Assembly (NCBI GenBank): GCA_963920765.1 | Contig: OY987242.1 | Span: 32,202,002 to 32,266,001, forward strand | From: Ulota crispa | Lineage: Eukaryota > Streptophyta > Bryopsida > Orthotrichales > Orthotrichaceae | DNA length: 64,000 nucleotides | Reading direction: 5' to 3' | Part shown: positions 23,870 through 34,677 of the stretch, in pieces | Layout of the letters: each line of letters begins with the position of its first letter | How positions within the stretch are numbered: position 1 is the stretch's first letter | Program-made: the position numbers and the translations under genes | The notes under the pieces: model-generated | Database searches by the model: none | What the model was told of the DNA's origin: nothing | The model's input: only the letters and a program-made list of their open reading frames with translations

Positions 23870-25105
23870 TTAACCCCTAAAATTCTTTTGTGTTTAGAGG
23901 CCCAAAACTGCTTCAAAATACTAGTCCCCAAACCAGGATCAAAATCTTCATTGAAACTTACTTTCTAACAAATCCAACCGTAGGATCCTTTGGTTGACTT
24001 GCACAAGTACATTGTCCCAAAATTTCAAAATGAACATCCCCATCAATTGCAAGATCAATGTGCCTAAACTTCAAAATGTAGGCTTTTCTAGTCCTTCCAG
24101 AAGGTGAAGTTTTGTTTTTCAAACTTTTTAGAGAAAAACATTTATGTTGTATTTCTTGTGCAATTTTGGCAATATGTTGGAAAATGGATTGAAAGCATAT
24201 ATAAACAAATTTAACCAAAAAAATTTGGATTCATTTTTTACAAAAATTGTAAAGTGAAAGGTACTGATGAATGAAAGATATAACTAATATGCTAATAAGT
24301 TTTGGAAGAATTTGAAAACTGTTAATCCCAATGGTGAGAATGCTCTAATAGACAACTAGTTACTTCAATTTTCATTTTTATTTGAAAATTTTCAAAATTG
24401 AGAGTAAAAGATAACTTTATATGTTTTTTCTACCCTCTTCCTACCTTCATTGCCCGCAAAATTAAACTCCTTTTAACTCTTACCTCATTTTTTGGAATTG
24501 AGTGATTCAATTTTTTTGAGGAGGTACCAATCTATAAAATTCTATTAATAAATAAATAAATAATTTAGAATATATTTTTTGTTGCCCAATTTGACATTGA
24601 AATTGAAAAAACCTTCTAACTTTTGCATTACTTATCGAAATGACAAGACCAGCCAACAAACCAAAACTCCACCAATAACTGATATTGCTTGGGGTTGGAT
24701 AATCTATCAAATGATTGTTAAATGTAGAAAATATAGGTTGTTTAAGAATCGATAGTTGTCTTGCCATATGAATGTTTTGTGCTTTCTTGTTTTCGCGGAT
24801 CATGGAAATTTTGTGTTCTTCATGATTAATGCAATCCATCCAAATTTAGTCTTGAATCCAATTCAGACTTGTGGATTATGCAACTATTACTATTATATTA
24901 TGCTGAACTTATAAAAAATTTATTTATTTATTAGACATACAACTTACAAACATATACTTAGTGTAAATAAAGCTTCCCATGTAGATTATGATGAGTAGCA
25001 TCCATCCTAAAAAATTCATGAAAAATTTCCAAATTATGAATTCAATAGAGCCTGCCCGAGTTCTCATAAAGCCCAAAGTGGGCTCCTTGGTCCTTTAGGG
25101 GTTAA
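23870..25105. mobile_element. TTAA-bordered element, about 1.2 kb
   Basis: The left border is TTAACCCCTAAAATTC and the right border ends GGTCCTTTAGGGGTTAA. The distance is larger than in other copies and the inverted match beyond the first 12 bp is poor. The two ends may belong to one element or be independent remnants. Confidence 0.4.
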
Positions 25106-25210
25106 ACAAGCTCATAATACATGCTTTTGAGCAAAAGGAAAGTGGGGTTGTGATCCTATCCATTTGTTGCTCTTACAAAGGTTGATGCTAACCAAGCACC
25201 ATTGTATAGA

Positions 25211-26013
25211 TGGGTACAGGGTGCTTACAAATTGTTGATTTTAGTTTTTGAGTTTTTTTGGTGAAACATGGTGTACGTTTGGTATATTTTTGTCAATTTT
25301 TTTTATCATTGCATCCTTATGGAATGCCAAGCAAGTACATCAAATTTCAGCTCTTAAAAATCAAAACTCCATTTTTGGTGAATGATTTTGTAAGGAACTC
25401 ATGGTATTATATGATTATTTGTTGAAAAATATTGGTGATGAATTTTTGAGATTTGATTGCATGGGTATGTAGGAAACATCCATATGCACATCTTCCATGC
25501 TAAAAAAAACCCCCTTAAGTAACAAAACTTTGAGTTACAAAAGATTCAATGAAACTTGTGATAGGCCCAAATTTTGTAAAATATATATTTTTCTATGAAA
25601 ATCAAATTTTGTTTGTTTGACTCAAATATTGTAACTAAGTTTGTATTTTACAAAATTTGGGCCTATCACAAGTTTCATTGAATCTTTTGTAACTCAAAGT
25701 TTTGTTACTTAAGGGTGTTCTTTTAACATGGAAGATGTGCGTATGGATGTTTCCTACATATCCATGCAATCAAATCTCAAAAATTCATCACCAATACTTT
25801 TCAACAAATTATCAAATAAAACCATGAGTTCCTTATAAAATCATTCACCCAAAATGGAGTTTTGATTTTTAAGAGCCGAAATTTGATGTACTTGCTTGGC
25901 ATTCCATAAGGATGCAATGATAATTTTTTGACAAGAATATACCAAACATACACCATGTTTCACCAAAAAAACTCAAAAACCGAAATCAACAATTGGTAAG
26001 CACCCTGTACCCA
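25211..26013. mobile_element. 803-bp foldback element
   Basis: Nearly the whole unit is one inverted repeat, with arms of about 370 bp and a loop at about 25590-25645. The ends are TGGGTACAGGGTGCTTAC and GTAAGCACCCTGTACCCA, perfect over 18 bp. Flanks are ATTGTATAGA and ATTGTACATG, an imperfect 9-10 bp target duplication. No coding frame survives. It would form a long hairpin if transcribed. Confidence 0.85.
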
Positions 26014-26285
26014 ATTGTACATGCAACTCTCAAGAACTAGTATATTCTTTGGTTTACAGTTTGGAACCAATTTGTTTTTTTGCAACCTTGTTGTTACCCA
26101 TGCCTTGAAATATTGTTTGCCATAATTATTATTAATGAAAATTACTGTAGCAGCATTAAATGTTTATTTGGTGTAAAATGTCAAGAAATTAGGGTGGGCA
26201 ACCTAAATGCACTATCCAGTGTAGATTTTTCTCAAAGTAAATGAGTAGAGGCCAAATATTTTTAAGTTTGTCAAAGGTTGAATTT

Positions 26286-26934
26286 TTAACCCCTAAATGC
26301 CCAAGGCCTTTTTGAATTTCTTGGCATTTTCAAGAAAGTGAACAATCAACTAACATTTTCACAAATCTCATCAAGTTTTTTAAAAAACTGCAACCATATA
26401 AATTTAAACTTGACATGTTAGAGATTACATGGAAAACAAAAACACAACAATATCACTTATAGTTTGAAAGATTGTAATGTTTGAACACGAGGGTGTTAAA
26501 ACTGCAAAAGTAACTTTTTTCTAATCCTTGTTTCACATGTCAAATCTACAAAGTTGGTCATCAAAAAATATGAGGTTTAAGGTCATTACATGTTTAACCT
26601 CAACCAATTTACGGTTTTCAAAATCTACTCCTATTTTTTTTTAAATGGATTTTTAATGCGGATTTTTCTCCAAGCTCTAGTGTATTTGAGGCTCAGTTTT
26701 AAGATCTCCCAACACTAAAAAACTCAAGATTGCAGTGGACACCCTTGTACAAAATCTTGAATAGAAAAATCATGAACATTCATTTTCAAAATTAGATTTT
26801 TGATACTGAAAATAGACTTCAAAACAAACTTGTGTTCAAAAGAAAATACCAAGAATAATGATTTGATAAGATTTTATTTGTCTTCAAAGTTTTGCAAACA
26901 CCCAAATTGGGTGCCTTGGGCATTTAGGGGTTAA
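26286..26934. mobile_element. Best-preserved TTAA-bordered element, 649 bp
   Basis: TTAA lies at both borders, followed inward by a perfect 18-bp terminal inverted repeat CCCCTAAATGCCCAAGGC. Internal sequence is AT-rich and non-coding. A diverged reverse-orientation copy lies at about 30755-31396. The TTAA target plus a terminal CCC fits the piggyBac rule. Confidence 0.8.
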
Positions 26935-27955
26935 CAAACAAAGTGAAGAGGAAAAAGAGAAACTTCCTCCGCAATTACATAGGAATCAGGTAGCCCCAAT
27001 CAAGGAGAGCTGACGTCAAAGTCAAGAACGTTTAAAAAATAGTGAACTTTTTCATAATTCTCTCCATGTCAATCAATAAAATATTGTTTTTCCGACATGG
27101 AGCCCAAAGATGGCCAATTACCATTGCTGTAATGTTATGTAGCCTGGGAGATAGAGAGAGAAGGGCAAATTTCAAAACTGCTAAGACTTTTGTTATGGGA
27201 TTTGAAGAATGAAGACTTGCACCTGGCCTAGTTTAGCAACAGATTCCACCGTCGGGTAGGATATTCTTCGGCCTCATTCCGCCACCAAGGCGGAGTGCAA
27301 GTGTTTGACAAGTGTGCAGGATATTTGATATTTTTGTGACAGTCAGCCATAGATTGTGACAAGTGTGCAGGATATTTGATATTTGTGTGACAGTCAGCCA
27401 TAGATTGTGACAAGTGTGGAGAATACCAGAATTGTTGTTTCAGAGACGGCAACTTGAAAGAAATTCGCGTAAGGGATGTTTGATAGGAAGGTTACCGAGG
27501 AAGACTAATCATACTAATTGTCCTATTAGGGGTACTCACACCCTCTTCACCCAATTCTCAATTTAGAGAATGGGGTTGTTCTTGATTTTTGGAGATCATA
27601 ATCTTTGGAGATCGAGAATTTTTCTTTTTTTCTCTTCAACTTCGAAGAAGAAAAATGGGTTGAATAAATCTTCTCACATGAACTTTTAACCTTTACTTGT
27701 CTCGTTTCCATCCTTGTTGGTTTCTATTCATTGCCATTTTTTTGTTTTTAGCAATTACTTTTCTGTTTTTAGCAATTACTTTTCTGCTTTTATAGTATTT
27801 CCTCCTACTTTCACCATTCTCCATTCTTCACCACCCTCGAAAGGGGAGGAGACACACCTTCATGAATAAATGCTCCTGATAATGCCTATTTTCATTCCTA
27901 AACTTCTCATTCTTCACAAAAAAATAAGTTTTGGAGAATGTGTGACTACCTGTAT
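26935..27955. other. Spacer with small repeats
   Basis: No gene is seen. Small repeats at 27306-27418 and about 27740-27790 (two copies of GTTTTTAGCAATTACTTTTCT). The 27590-27910 part resembles 1790-2180. Confidence 0.5.
27306..27418. repeat. ~53-bp tandem repeat
   Basis: Two full copies and part of a third of a unit containing AAGTGTGCAGGATATTTGAT and TGTGACAGTCAGCCATAGAT. Non-coding. Confidence 0.85.
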
Positions 27956-28260
27956 TAAGGTAGGAGGCTCATAAATGGAGCATCTAAGGGCTGAAACTGA
28001 ATTTTGGGTAGGTGAAATTCCTTGAAATGATTTTCAGCGAACTTTCTTTGAAAGACAAGAAGAATATGCATCTAACCTAAGTTGTTTCATATTTTTTGAA
28101 ATTTTGTGGAATTAGTTATGAATATTTGAAGTGGAAAGGCCATAGGACTCTAAAATGGAACACCTCCTCAAATGTACATGAGCTGTACACTGTTGAAGGG
28201 CTATAAAAACCAAGATGTCTCCAAATTTGAGCCTGCTCCAAATTTGAGCCTCCTACCTTA
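27956..28260. mobile_element. MITE with TAAGGTAGG ends, copy B
   Basis: It begins TAAGGTAGGAGGCTCATAAA and ends GAGCCTCCTACCTTA. Its sequence matches the reverse complement of 22430-22758 along most of its length. It lies 225 bp upstream of SDR copy 3, in the same orientation relative to the gene as copy A upstream of SDR copy 2. Confidence 0.8.
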
Positions 28261-28485
28261 TATACAACTGTGGCTTCCGTGAAGATTGCTGCGGAATCAC
28301 TTTGTCGAAAACCATTGACAGAACTGCTCGAAGGATTGAAAATCATCGTAGCATTCTCTGAATACCCAGTTTTGCTAGAAAACTGAAGAATTGTAACCTT
28401 AGTGTCGTGATTGAGGCAGTGGAGCTGGGGTGCTAATTTTTTTTCAAAAAACCAGTGTACGAGGCAGAGCGGCGAAGAGAGCGTC

Positions 28486-29448
28486 ATGGCGTCCAAAGCA
28501 GCACGCATCAAGACTCCCTTCACCACGGCATCCACCACTGACGACGTCCTAACCGGCATCGACCTCACTAGCAAACGCGCCGTCGTCACGGGCGCCTCCT
28601 CCGGCCTCGGCGTCGAGACAGCCCGCGCGCTCGCGTCCGCAGGGGCCGAGGTGACGCTCGCAGTGCGCGACGTCGACGCGGGCAAGCGGGTCGCCGCGGA
28701 CATCACCGCGAAGACTGGCAACACGCACGTGTTCGTCGCGCCGCTGGACCTGAACAGCCACGCATCCATCTCAAAGTTCACCAAATCCTGGCACGGCCCG
28801 TTGCACATCCTCGTGAACAACGCCGGGATCGCGACGCTACCAGAGCTCACACGAACACCAGAAGGATGGGAGCAGCAGTTCGCCACCAACCACCTGGGTC
28901 ACTTCGAGCTCGCACTCGGGCTGCACGACGCCCTCGCAGCCGCTGGCAACGCGCGCATCGTGTCCGTCAGCTCCCGCGGCCACCGCGTCGCCCCAGTTGT
29001 CTTCGACGATATTCACTTCGAGAATCGCGAGTACAATGATTTCGTGGCGTACGGACAGTCGAAGACGGCGAATGTGCTGTTCGCTGTGGAAGCTAGCAAG
29101 CGGTGGGCGAAGGACGGGATCACTGCTAATGCATGTCACCCTGGTAACATTCGCACCAACTTGGAACGGCACATGAAGCCTACGGCAGAAATACGGAAAC
29201 ACATGGATAGCTTGGACTGGGTGTCTGTGGAACGCGGCGCATCCACGCAAGTGTTTCTGGCGACATCGCCCCTAGTGGACGGCGTCGGTGGTCGCTACTT
29301 CGAGGACAACAACGAAGCGGAGGTGGTGTCCGAGCTCGGAATCCACTCACCTAACTATGGCGTCAGGCCGCATGCGATCGACCCCGACGTCGCCGCGAAG
29401 CTCTGGGACGTGTCTCTGGAAATGCTCAAGCAACGATCCGCATCGTGA
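28486..29448 (+). CDS. Classical SDR oxidoreductase, copy 3
   Basis: A 320-aa intronless gene. The start ATG 28486 (MASKAARIKTPF) is chosen because it matches the N terminus of copy 1; the frame extends upstream only through non-ATG codons. TGASSGLG, NNAG, the catalytic Ser region (VSVSSRGH) and YGQSK are present. Close to copy 2 in the first half, with more change in the C-terminal substrate-binding part (HMKPTAEIRKHMD against YMKITPDLQHHLD), which hints at divergence in substrate. Very GC-rich coding sequence in an AT-rich setting. No intron and no targeting peptide are visible. Substrate unknown. Confidence 0.93.
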   Translation: MASKAARIKTPFTTASTTDDVLTGIDLTSKRAVVTGASSGLGVETARALASAGAEVTLAVRDVDAGKRVAADITAKTGNTHVFVAPLDLNSHASISKFTKSWHGPLHILVNNAGIATLPELTRTPEGWEQQFATNHLGHFELALGLHDALAAAGNARIVSVSSRGHRVAPVVFDDIHFENREYNDFVAYGQSKTANVLFAVEASKRWAKDGITANACHPGNIRTNLERHMKPTAEIRKHMDSLDWVSVERGASTQVFLATSPLVDGVGGRYFEDNNEAEVVSELGIHSPNYGVRPHAIDPDVAAKLWDVSLEMLKQRSAS

Positions 29449-29555
29449 TTCTCAAGGAGAGAAAGGGTGCAATGTCGCTGCTCTCGGGAAACACTCAGTT
29501 TGCTGTAAGATAGTTCTCCTACCTTGGCCACGTAAGCCCTAATGCATCCCAGCAG

Positions 29556-29670
29556 TGTGTGAGGAGATTTTGAGCTTCCTTTGTGAAATCTTGCAGTGTC
29601 CGAGGAGATTTTGAGCTTCCTTTGTAAATTTTTTGTAGTGTCCAAGGAGATTTTGAGCTTCATTTATAAC
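29556..29670 (+). repeat. Triplicate 45-bp repeat in SDR copy 3 3' flank
   Basis: Three copies of a unit containing GAGGAGATTTTGAGCTTCCT (the last reads CAAGGAGATTTTGAGCTTC), about 110 bp after the stop codon. Probably in the 3' UTR. Confidence 0.8.
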
Positions 29671-29739
29671 ATTCTTATGTTTCTTGTTTTCAACCGGTTT
29701 TTTGAGTACATTCACTAGACCAACAGAAGGCTATTTCAT

Positions 29740-29975
29740 GAGTAGGGATCCGTGAGTGATGAGCTCTGAGCAGGAATTTTTAGTCAAAATAATATATTTC
29801 ACATATTATATATTATTGTGTACAAAGGGCACTATAATTGTGCATTTTAAATTACCATCTCTTAAAAGACTTGCTATTTTTATTAGTTATTCCATTGATT
29901 TTGAGTTGAGACTTTGTTCCCGCTCACGGAATCTTGAATCCCCGCTCATGGTTCACTGTTTTACGCTCACCAAAT
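29740..29975. repeat. Third copy of the 10.5-kb dispersed element
   Basis: Shares TATAATTGTGCATTTTAAA, the CTTAAAAGACTTG block and TTCCCGCTCACGGAATC-like words with 10515-10703 and 10915-11110, but is more diverged. Confidence 0.5.
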
Positions 29976-30754
29976 AGCGTTGTCCCACTAGGCCAAGGCA
30001 TTTTTTTTCTGGCGAATTGTTACTAGATTGGCAAAAAATTGACAGGTTTGCTCCAAGCTGGGACGGTCTTTCCATTTATTCTCAAATTTGCCGTTGCCAC
30101 CTGTAATTTGGTGAACGAAAAAAAAAAGTCCTGCCACTAGATATTGCGTATGTAGTCACACTAGTACTAAAAATTTCTCAAAAATATTGTTGCGATTTTA
30201 TCCCATTGATTCAAAATTTAATTAGTCTTTTGTCACTTCATTTGGCTGACTTCTTATTGGTTTTTCGATCTCCCTACTCTTTACTTCCAAGTATCAAGGA
30301 AAACAGGCTTGTTTTTCTAGTCAAACTACCTTCACCGTGAGTGCCATTAATTGTATTAAAATAGCTCATTGGTTTGGAAACTATGCTTGAGAGCAAATTT
30401 CCTTTATAGGTATTGATTGTGTATTATTGAGGTGTGAGTATTTTGTGCCACGTGTAATAAGGTTCTTGTAAATTTGGGTGAAGTCCAAGAATGACATTTG
30501 AATATCGTATACATAAGAACGAAAGATGGTTTGCCATTTAGTTTGAAAAGCATCTATTATTTGTAGTGATGCTTCTTATAAGAAAGTGAAGGAAGTTTTC
30601 TATCCTTGTGCCCAAATTTCAATGTGCGAGAGTCGATATTTTGGAACGTATAATCAACCTATATATGTATATTTATATATTGTTGAGATTTATTAGGGTA
30701 TGCTTTTGGGTACATCTTGCTTATGGTCACGCTTGCTTTTTGGGTTATCTTACC
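29976..30754. other. AT-rich spacer, no gene seen
   Basis: No coding signal, RNA gene or strong repeat was recognised. Confidence 0.45.
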
Positions 30755-31396
30755 TTCACTCCTAAATGCCTGGAGCACCAAAATTTGGTGTTTGCAATTC
30801 TCTAAAGTTCAATAAACCTAATTAAGCTACAATTTTAGTAGTTTACATTTTGGAATTATTCTTTGTGAAGTCTAATTTCAGGATCAACAATTTGATTTTG
30901 AAAATGCTCAATTATGAGTTTTTTTATTCAAGCTTTTGTGCAAGGGCCTCAACTTTTTCTAGTGTTGATAGCTCTTGGAAATGAGCCTCAAGTACACTAA
31001 ATCTTGGAGAAAAAATTAAATAAAAAATTCATTTGAAAAAATTGTGGAACAGATTTTGAAAAGCTATAAAGTGATTGGGGTTATGTATGTTATTTCCTTT
31101 AACCTTGTATGTTTTTGATGGTCAGTTTTTAAAATCCAACATGTGAAAAGAGGATTCAAAGGCTTCAAGTCATTTTTGTAGTTTTAACACCCTCATGATC
31201 AAACATTATAATCTTTCAATCCATTAGTGATATTGTTGTGTTCTCTTTTCTTGTGTGACCTCTAACATATCTAGTTTGAATTTGTACAGTTACAATTCCA
31301 AAGAACTTAATAGAGCTTATTAAAATTTTACCTTTTTGTTCAGTTTGAAGCAAATTCCCGACAGCCCAAAAAAGGCCTCAAGGCATTTAGGGGATA
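30755..31396. mobile_element. Reverse copy of the 26286 element
   Basis: The sequence matches the reverse complement of 26286-26934 over most of its length, for example GTTTTAACACCCTCATGATC against the inverse at about 26480-26510. The borders are damaged: CACTCCTAAATGCC on the left and GGCATTTAGGGGATAA on the right, so TTAA has been lost or mutated. Confidence 0.7.
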
Positions 31397-31400
31397 ACGT

Positions 31401-32124
31401 GGGTAGTTGCAAGAATGACCTGCCAATTTTGTCTCAAACACCCTTAAAACTGGTAGTACTATGTAGTACTATGTGCTTTTGAAATAATTTTTTTAAATAA
31501 AATAAAATATGGACAACTTGTAAAGCACTTAAAATAGCATACTTGTGAAAATTCAGACATAGAAATGTTTTATTCTAAAAGTTATGCACAAAACAAAATC
31601 ACCAACAAAAAGCCAATTTCTTTCTTGCTTTTTAGAAAATAGTAAAATAATTCAAAAAAATAAAATAAAAAATGGACATTTGAGAATCCATTAAACACAT
31701 TCACATGGTACAATTGCTTTGCTGAGGAATTTCTTTGTATTTTGCCAATGAAGGGAGATAGGATGCCCACTTTGAGACAATGTAGATGCCATGAAATTTA
31801 TAATTTTGCAAAACCCTTCTATAAATGCATGTAAGCATGTTCCATAAACAACATTCTTGATTTATAGCCTAGCTTTTTTGGACCCAAAATAGTACTAAAA
31901 GCCCCCAAAATGGCCAAGGTAGACACCTATTTGGGGGCTGCTCAAAAATAGCAAAATAATTTTAAAAAATACCAAAAAATCACTCAACGTCAATAACTTG
32001 CATTTTCACGTTATCCTAAAAGGACAAGTCAACATGGCTTCTTTTGCAAAAGTTACAAGCAAAAAACAAGTCGCAGAAGGTGCGGGGGGACAAAATGTAG
32101 TACAGGTCATTCTTGCAATCACCC
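31401..32124. mobile_element. Inverted-end element, intact copy
   Basis: The left end is GGGTAGTTGCAAGAATGACC and the right end GGTCATTCTTGCAATCACCC, with ACGT directly on both sides (31397-31400 and 32125-32128). It sits immediately beside the damaged end of the 30755 element. Related to 13358-14539. The body is AT-rich with no coding frame. A 4-bp target duplication is unusual, so the borders deserve checking. Confidence 0.7.
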
Positions 32125-32128
32125 ACGT

Positions 32129-32841
32129 GTGACTTTGGATATGAGTACTAGAGTAAATGGACTTTGGTTCACAACACAAAGCAATACAGACTCAATAAGC
32201 ATATGAGCTGTTGGTAGTACTTCTTAACAAGTTGAAACTTTTTGTAACAATAAACGTATCTTATGATAAAATTAAAAAACAAGTGGAAATTATTGTTTAC
32301 CAAAGAAAAGATACTAGCATTCAAAGTCAACAGCTCTTTGACATTTTTGGTCAATGATTAGTTGATTGTTGTGTCTTGCACTGTACATTGGTGCTTGGTT
32401 AATGTCAATCTTTGTAACAAAAACAATTGGATAGGATCACAATCCCACTCCCCTTTTGCTTGAAATGTGTATATTGAGCTTGGTTAAGGTCGAGTGCTAG
32501 TATGATCAATGCTTGCTTTTTGTCAACATCCGTTTTGAGTCATCACTTAGAAAGGAATTTGGTTAGTGAACCAAAAACACAAGTGGGAAAACATCATTCA
32601 TTAGAATTGCAACCACTAGAACTAGGGGAAGTATTGCAAATGCAATGCTTTTTTATGATCAATATTTAGATACAGTTAACATTTTTTTCTAGTCCAAAGT
32701 GTTGACCTTGACCAAGCACCACTATTTGTATGTGTATTTTCATAATATACTTCAAATGAATGATGGATAGCTTATTTTCTAACTATTGTTGTAGACAAGT
32801 TGTATTTTCTCAAGTGATCATGTGACATTTAAAGGTCCAAA
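32129..32841. other. AT-rich spacer, no gene seen
   Basis: No gene. Words shared in inverse orientation with about 25120-25200 (GGTTGTGATCCTATCC and inverse) mark a dispersed repeat. Confidence 0.45.
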
Positions 32842-33193
32842 CACTACAAGAAAAAGGGCCATTTTTTACTAAGGATTTTAATTACAAAAAAGACTAAAAT
32901 GACTAGGCTTTTGTGACTAGTCAGTATGACCACAAGTAGTCATAAATACTTTAATTTAGTCATAAATAGTTTAATTTAGTCATAAATAATTTAATTTAGT
33001 CATAAATAATTTAATCTAACCATAAATAATTTAACCTAGTCATGAATATTTTAATTTATGACTACACGTAATCATAAATTAAATTATTTATGACTACATG
33101 TGGTCATATTGACTAGTCACAAAAGCCTAATTGTTTTAGTGTTTTGGTAGTCAAAATCTTTAGTAAAACATGGCCTGCTTTTTCTGGTAGTGA
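32842..33193. mobile_element. CACTA-type (EnSpm/CMC) MITE
   Basis: It starts CACTACAAGAAAAAGGGCC and ends GGCCTGCTTTTTCTGGTAGTG, the standard CACTA terminal pattern. A 3-bp duplication AAA flanks both sides (32839-32841, 33194-33196). The inside is largely palindromic and carries short subrepeats of TTTAGTCATAAATA. Non-autonomous. Confidence 0.85.
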
Positions 33194-33196
33194 AAA

Positions 33197-34639
33197 TGTT
33201 GGTCAGATGGATGGTTTCAAAAAAATTGCCTTAACCCTTAAAGGATGTTGCTTACCAAAAGTGTTATTTGCATTCATATAAGGACCATTTAATACTTAAA
33301 AAAATAGCTTTAAGAAAAATGTTAAAAAATAACTTTAAGAGTTAAAAATTCTCAAAAAATCCTATTTGACCAATAATAAGTTCATATCTTGACCAATAGT
33401 ATTCATGTGCTACTCAAATACCCCATCCGTATACAACACAGGAGAGCGTATACAATATACAGCAACATGCTTTAGGAGGCCCCTGGCTCGGAAACACAAG
33501 TGGCCAGAAGTGCGCAATTCGAGAGTGCCGCTAAAGCACCCGCCTCTTCAGTGGAGCAAAGTCAATCCTCGCAAGTCGCGACACGTAAGCTCCGATTTTC
33601 GAGGTTTTTTGCCACTCACATCGCTTGATCAGCTCTGATCCTCTCCCATCTCCATTTTCCGCGAACAAGTTCGATGGAATTCCTAGAAATTGCTCTTATC
33701 TTGGAGCCTCTCACTTTTTTCCAGCTCGTTGCAGCGAAATCTCTTGCGATTCGGTCCTCTCGCAGACCATGACCTTCGCTCAATTCAATGCATGGATGTT
33801 AAGTTAGTCACCGGAAGTAACTTACGAGATCGCCCCGGTCGGTGAGGTTTTGACTTGCCGAGCGGCGGTATCATTCTTCGCTTAATCGTGAGTGCTTGGT
33901 CAATCTAATCTACATCTACAAGTTTAAGTCGATTGCTGATGCTGTTTTTCAAATTTCGTCGATTGCGGAAACTTAAAATTATTGGCTCTGGACCGCAGTA
34001 AAGGAGATTTTGCATCGACACTTGACGAGATTCGAGTAGCTATCTTACTGGAAAAGCGAGCCAGTGCTGCAGAGACCGAGCTTCAATCTTGTTTTCTTAG
34101 TTCTCGAGTCCTCTGGAACTGTTCCTGGTCGTTCCTTTGAATTTGCTGTGTAGCGAATCTTTCCTTTGTATCATTTGCGTGAACATTTCGTGCTTGTGCC
34201 GCTTGTACCGCTTGTAGTTGCTGTGAGGCCGGTTTGGATTAACGAATTGGTTTGAGACATTGCCTACTCTGCCCTTGCAAGTTCAAATTGATTCTTGCTG
34301 CAATGGAGTTTTTGTTGCGCATTTTGACGAGCTTGAGTCGGTGAGGTTTGACAGCCTGAGTGTGATCGGCGCTGTTGCAGAATGCTAACAGCTGCCGACA
34401 GTTTGCTTGTTAACAAGTCCCAAGACTTGGGTTTTGTGGGTTTTTAGCCCTTATATTGGAGGTTTCGGTTTACATGGAAAACAAAGGGGGTGGTGTGAAG
34501 CTGCCGACAGTTTGAGAAGTACTTTTGTCAGAAATCGTGGAGAGCGCTTTTAAGTTAATTCCTGTGTCATGATTGAGGGATACTCTTTGAATTTGTTCAA
34601 TTGAGACGAACTGTGATTATCTTTAGGCTATGTTAGACT
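33197..34639 (+). other. Spacer and 5' leader of the ankyrin gene
   Basis: A lone TTAA-family left end (TTAACCCTTAAAGGATG) lies at 33232. From about 33480 composition rises toward the gene. ACAC|GTAAGC at about 33586 is donor-like and ATTATCTTTAG at about 34616-34626 is acceptor-like, so a 5' UTR intron ending just before the start codon is plausible (inference). Confidence 0.4.
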
Positions 34640-34677
34640 ATGATGTCGCTCGCTCGACTTGCTACCGTTGCTCATAG
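34630..34677 (+). promoter_or_regulatory. Overlapping upstream ORF
   Basis: ATG 34630 opens a 15-codon frame that ends at TAG 34675-34677, past the main ATG at 34640 and in another frame. Translation of it would compete with the ankyrin start. It is only meaningful if the mRNA includes this ATG, which holds if the acceptor at 34626 is used. Confidence 0.5.
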
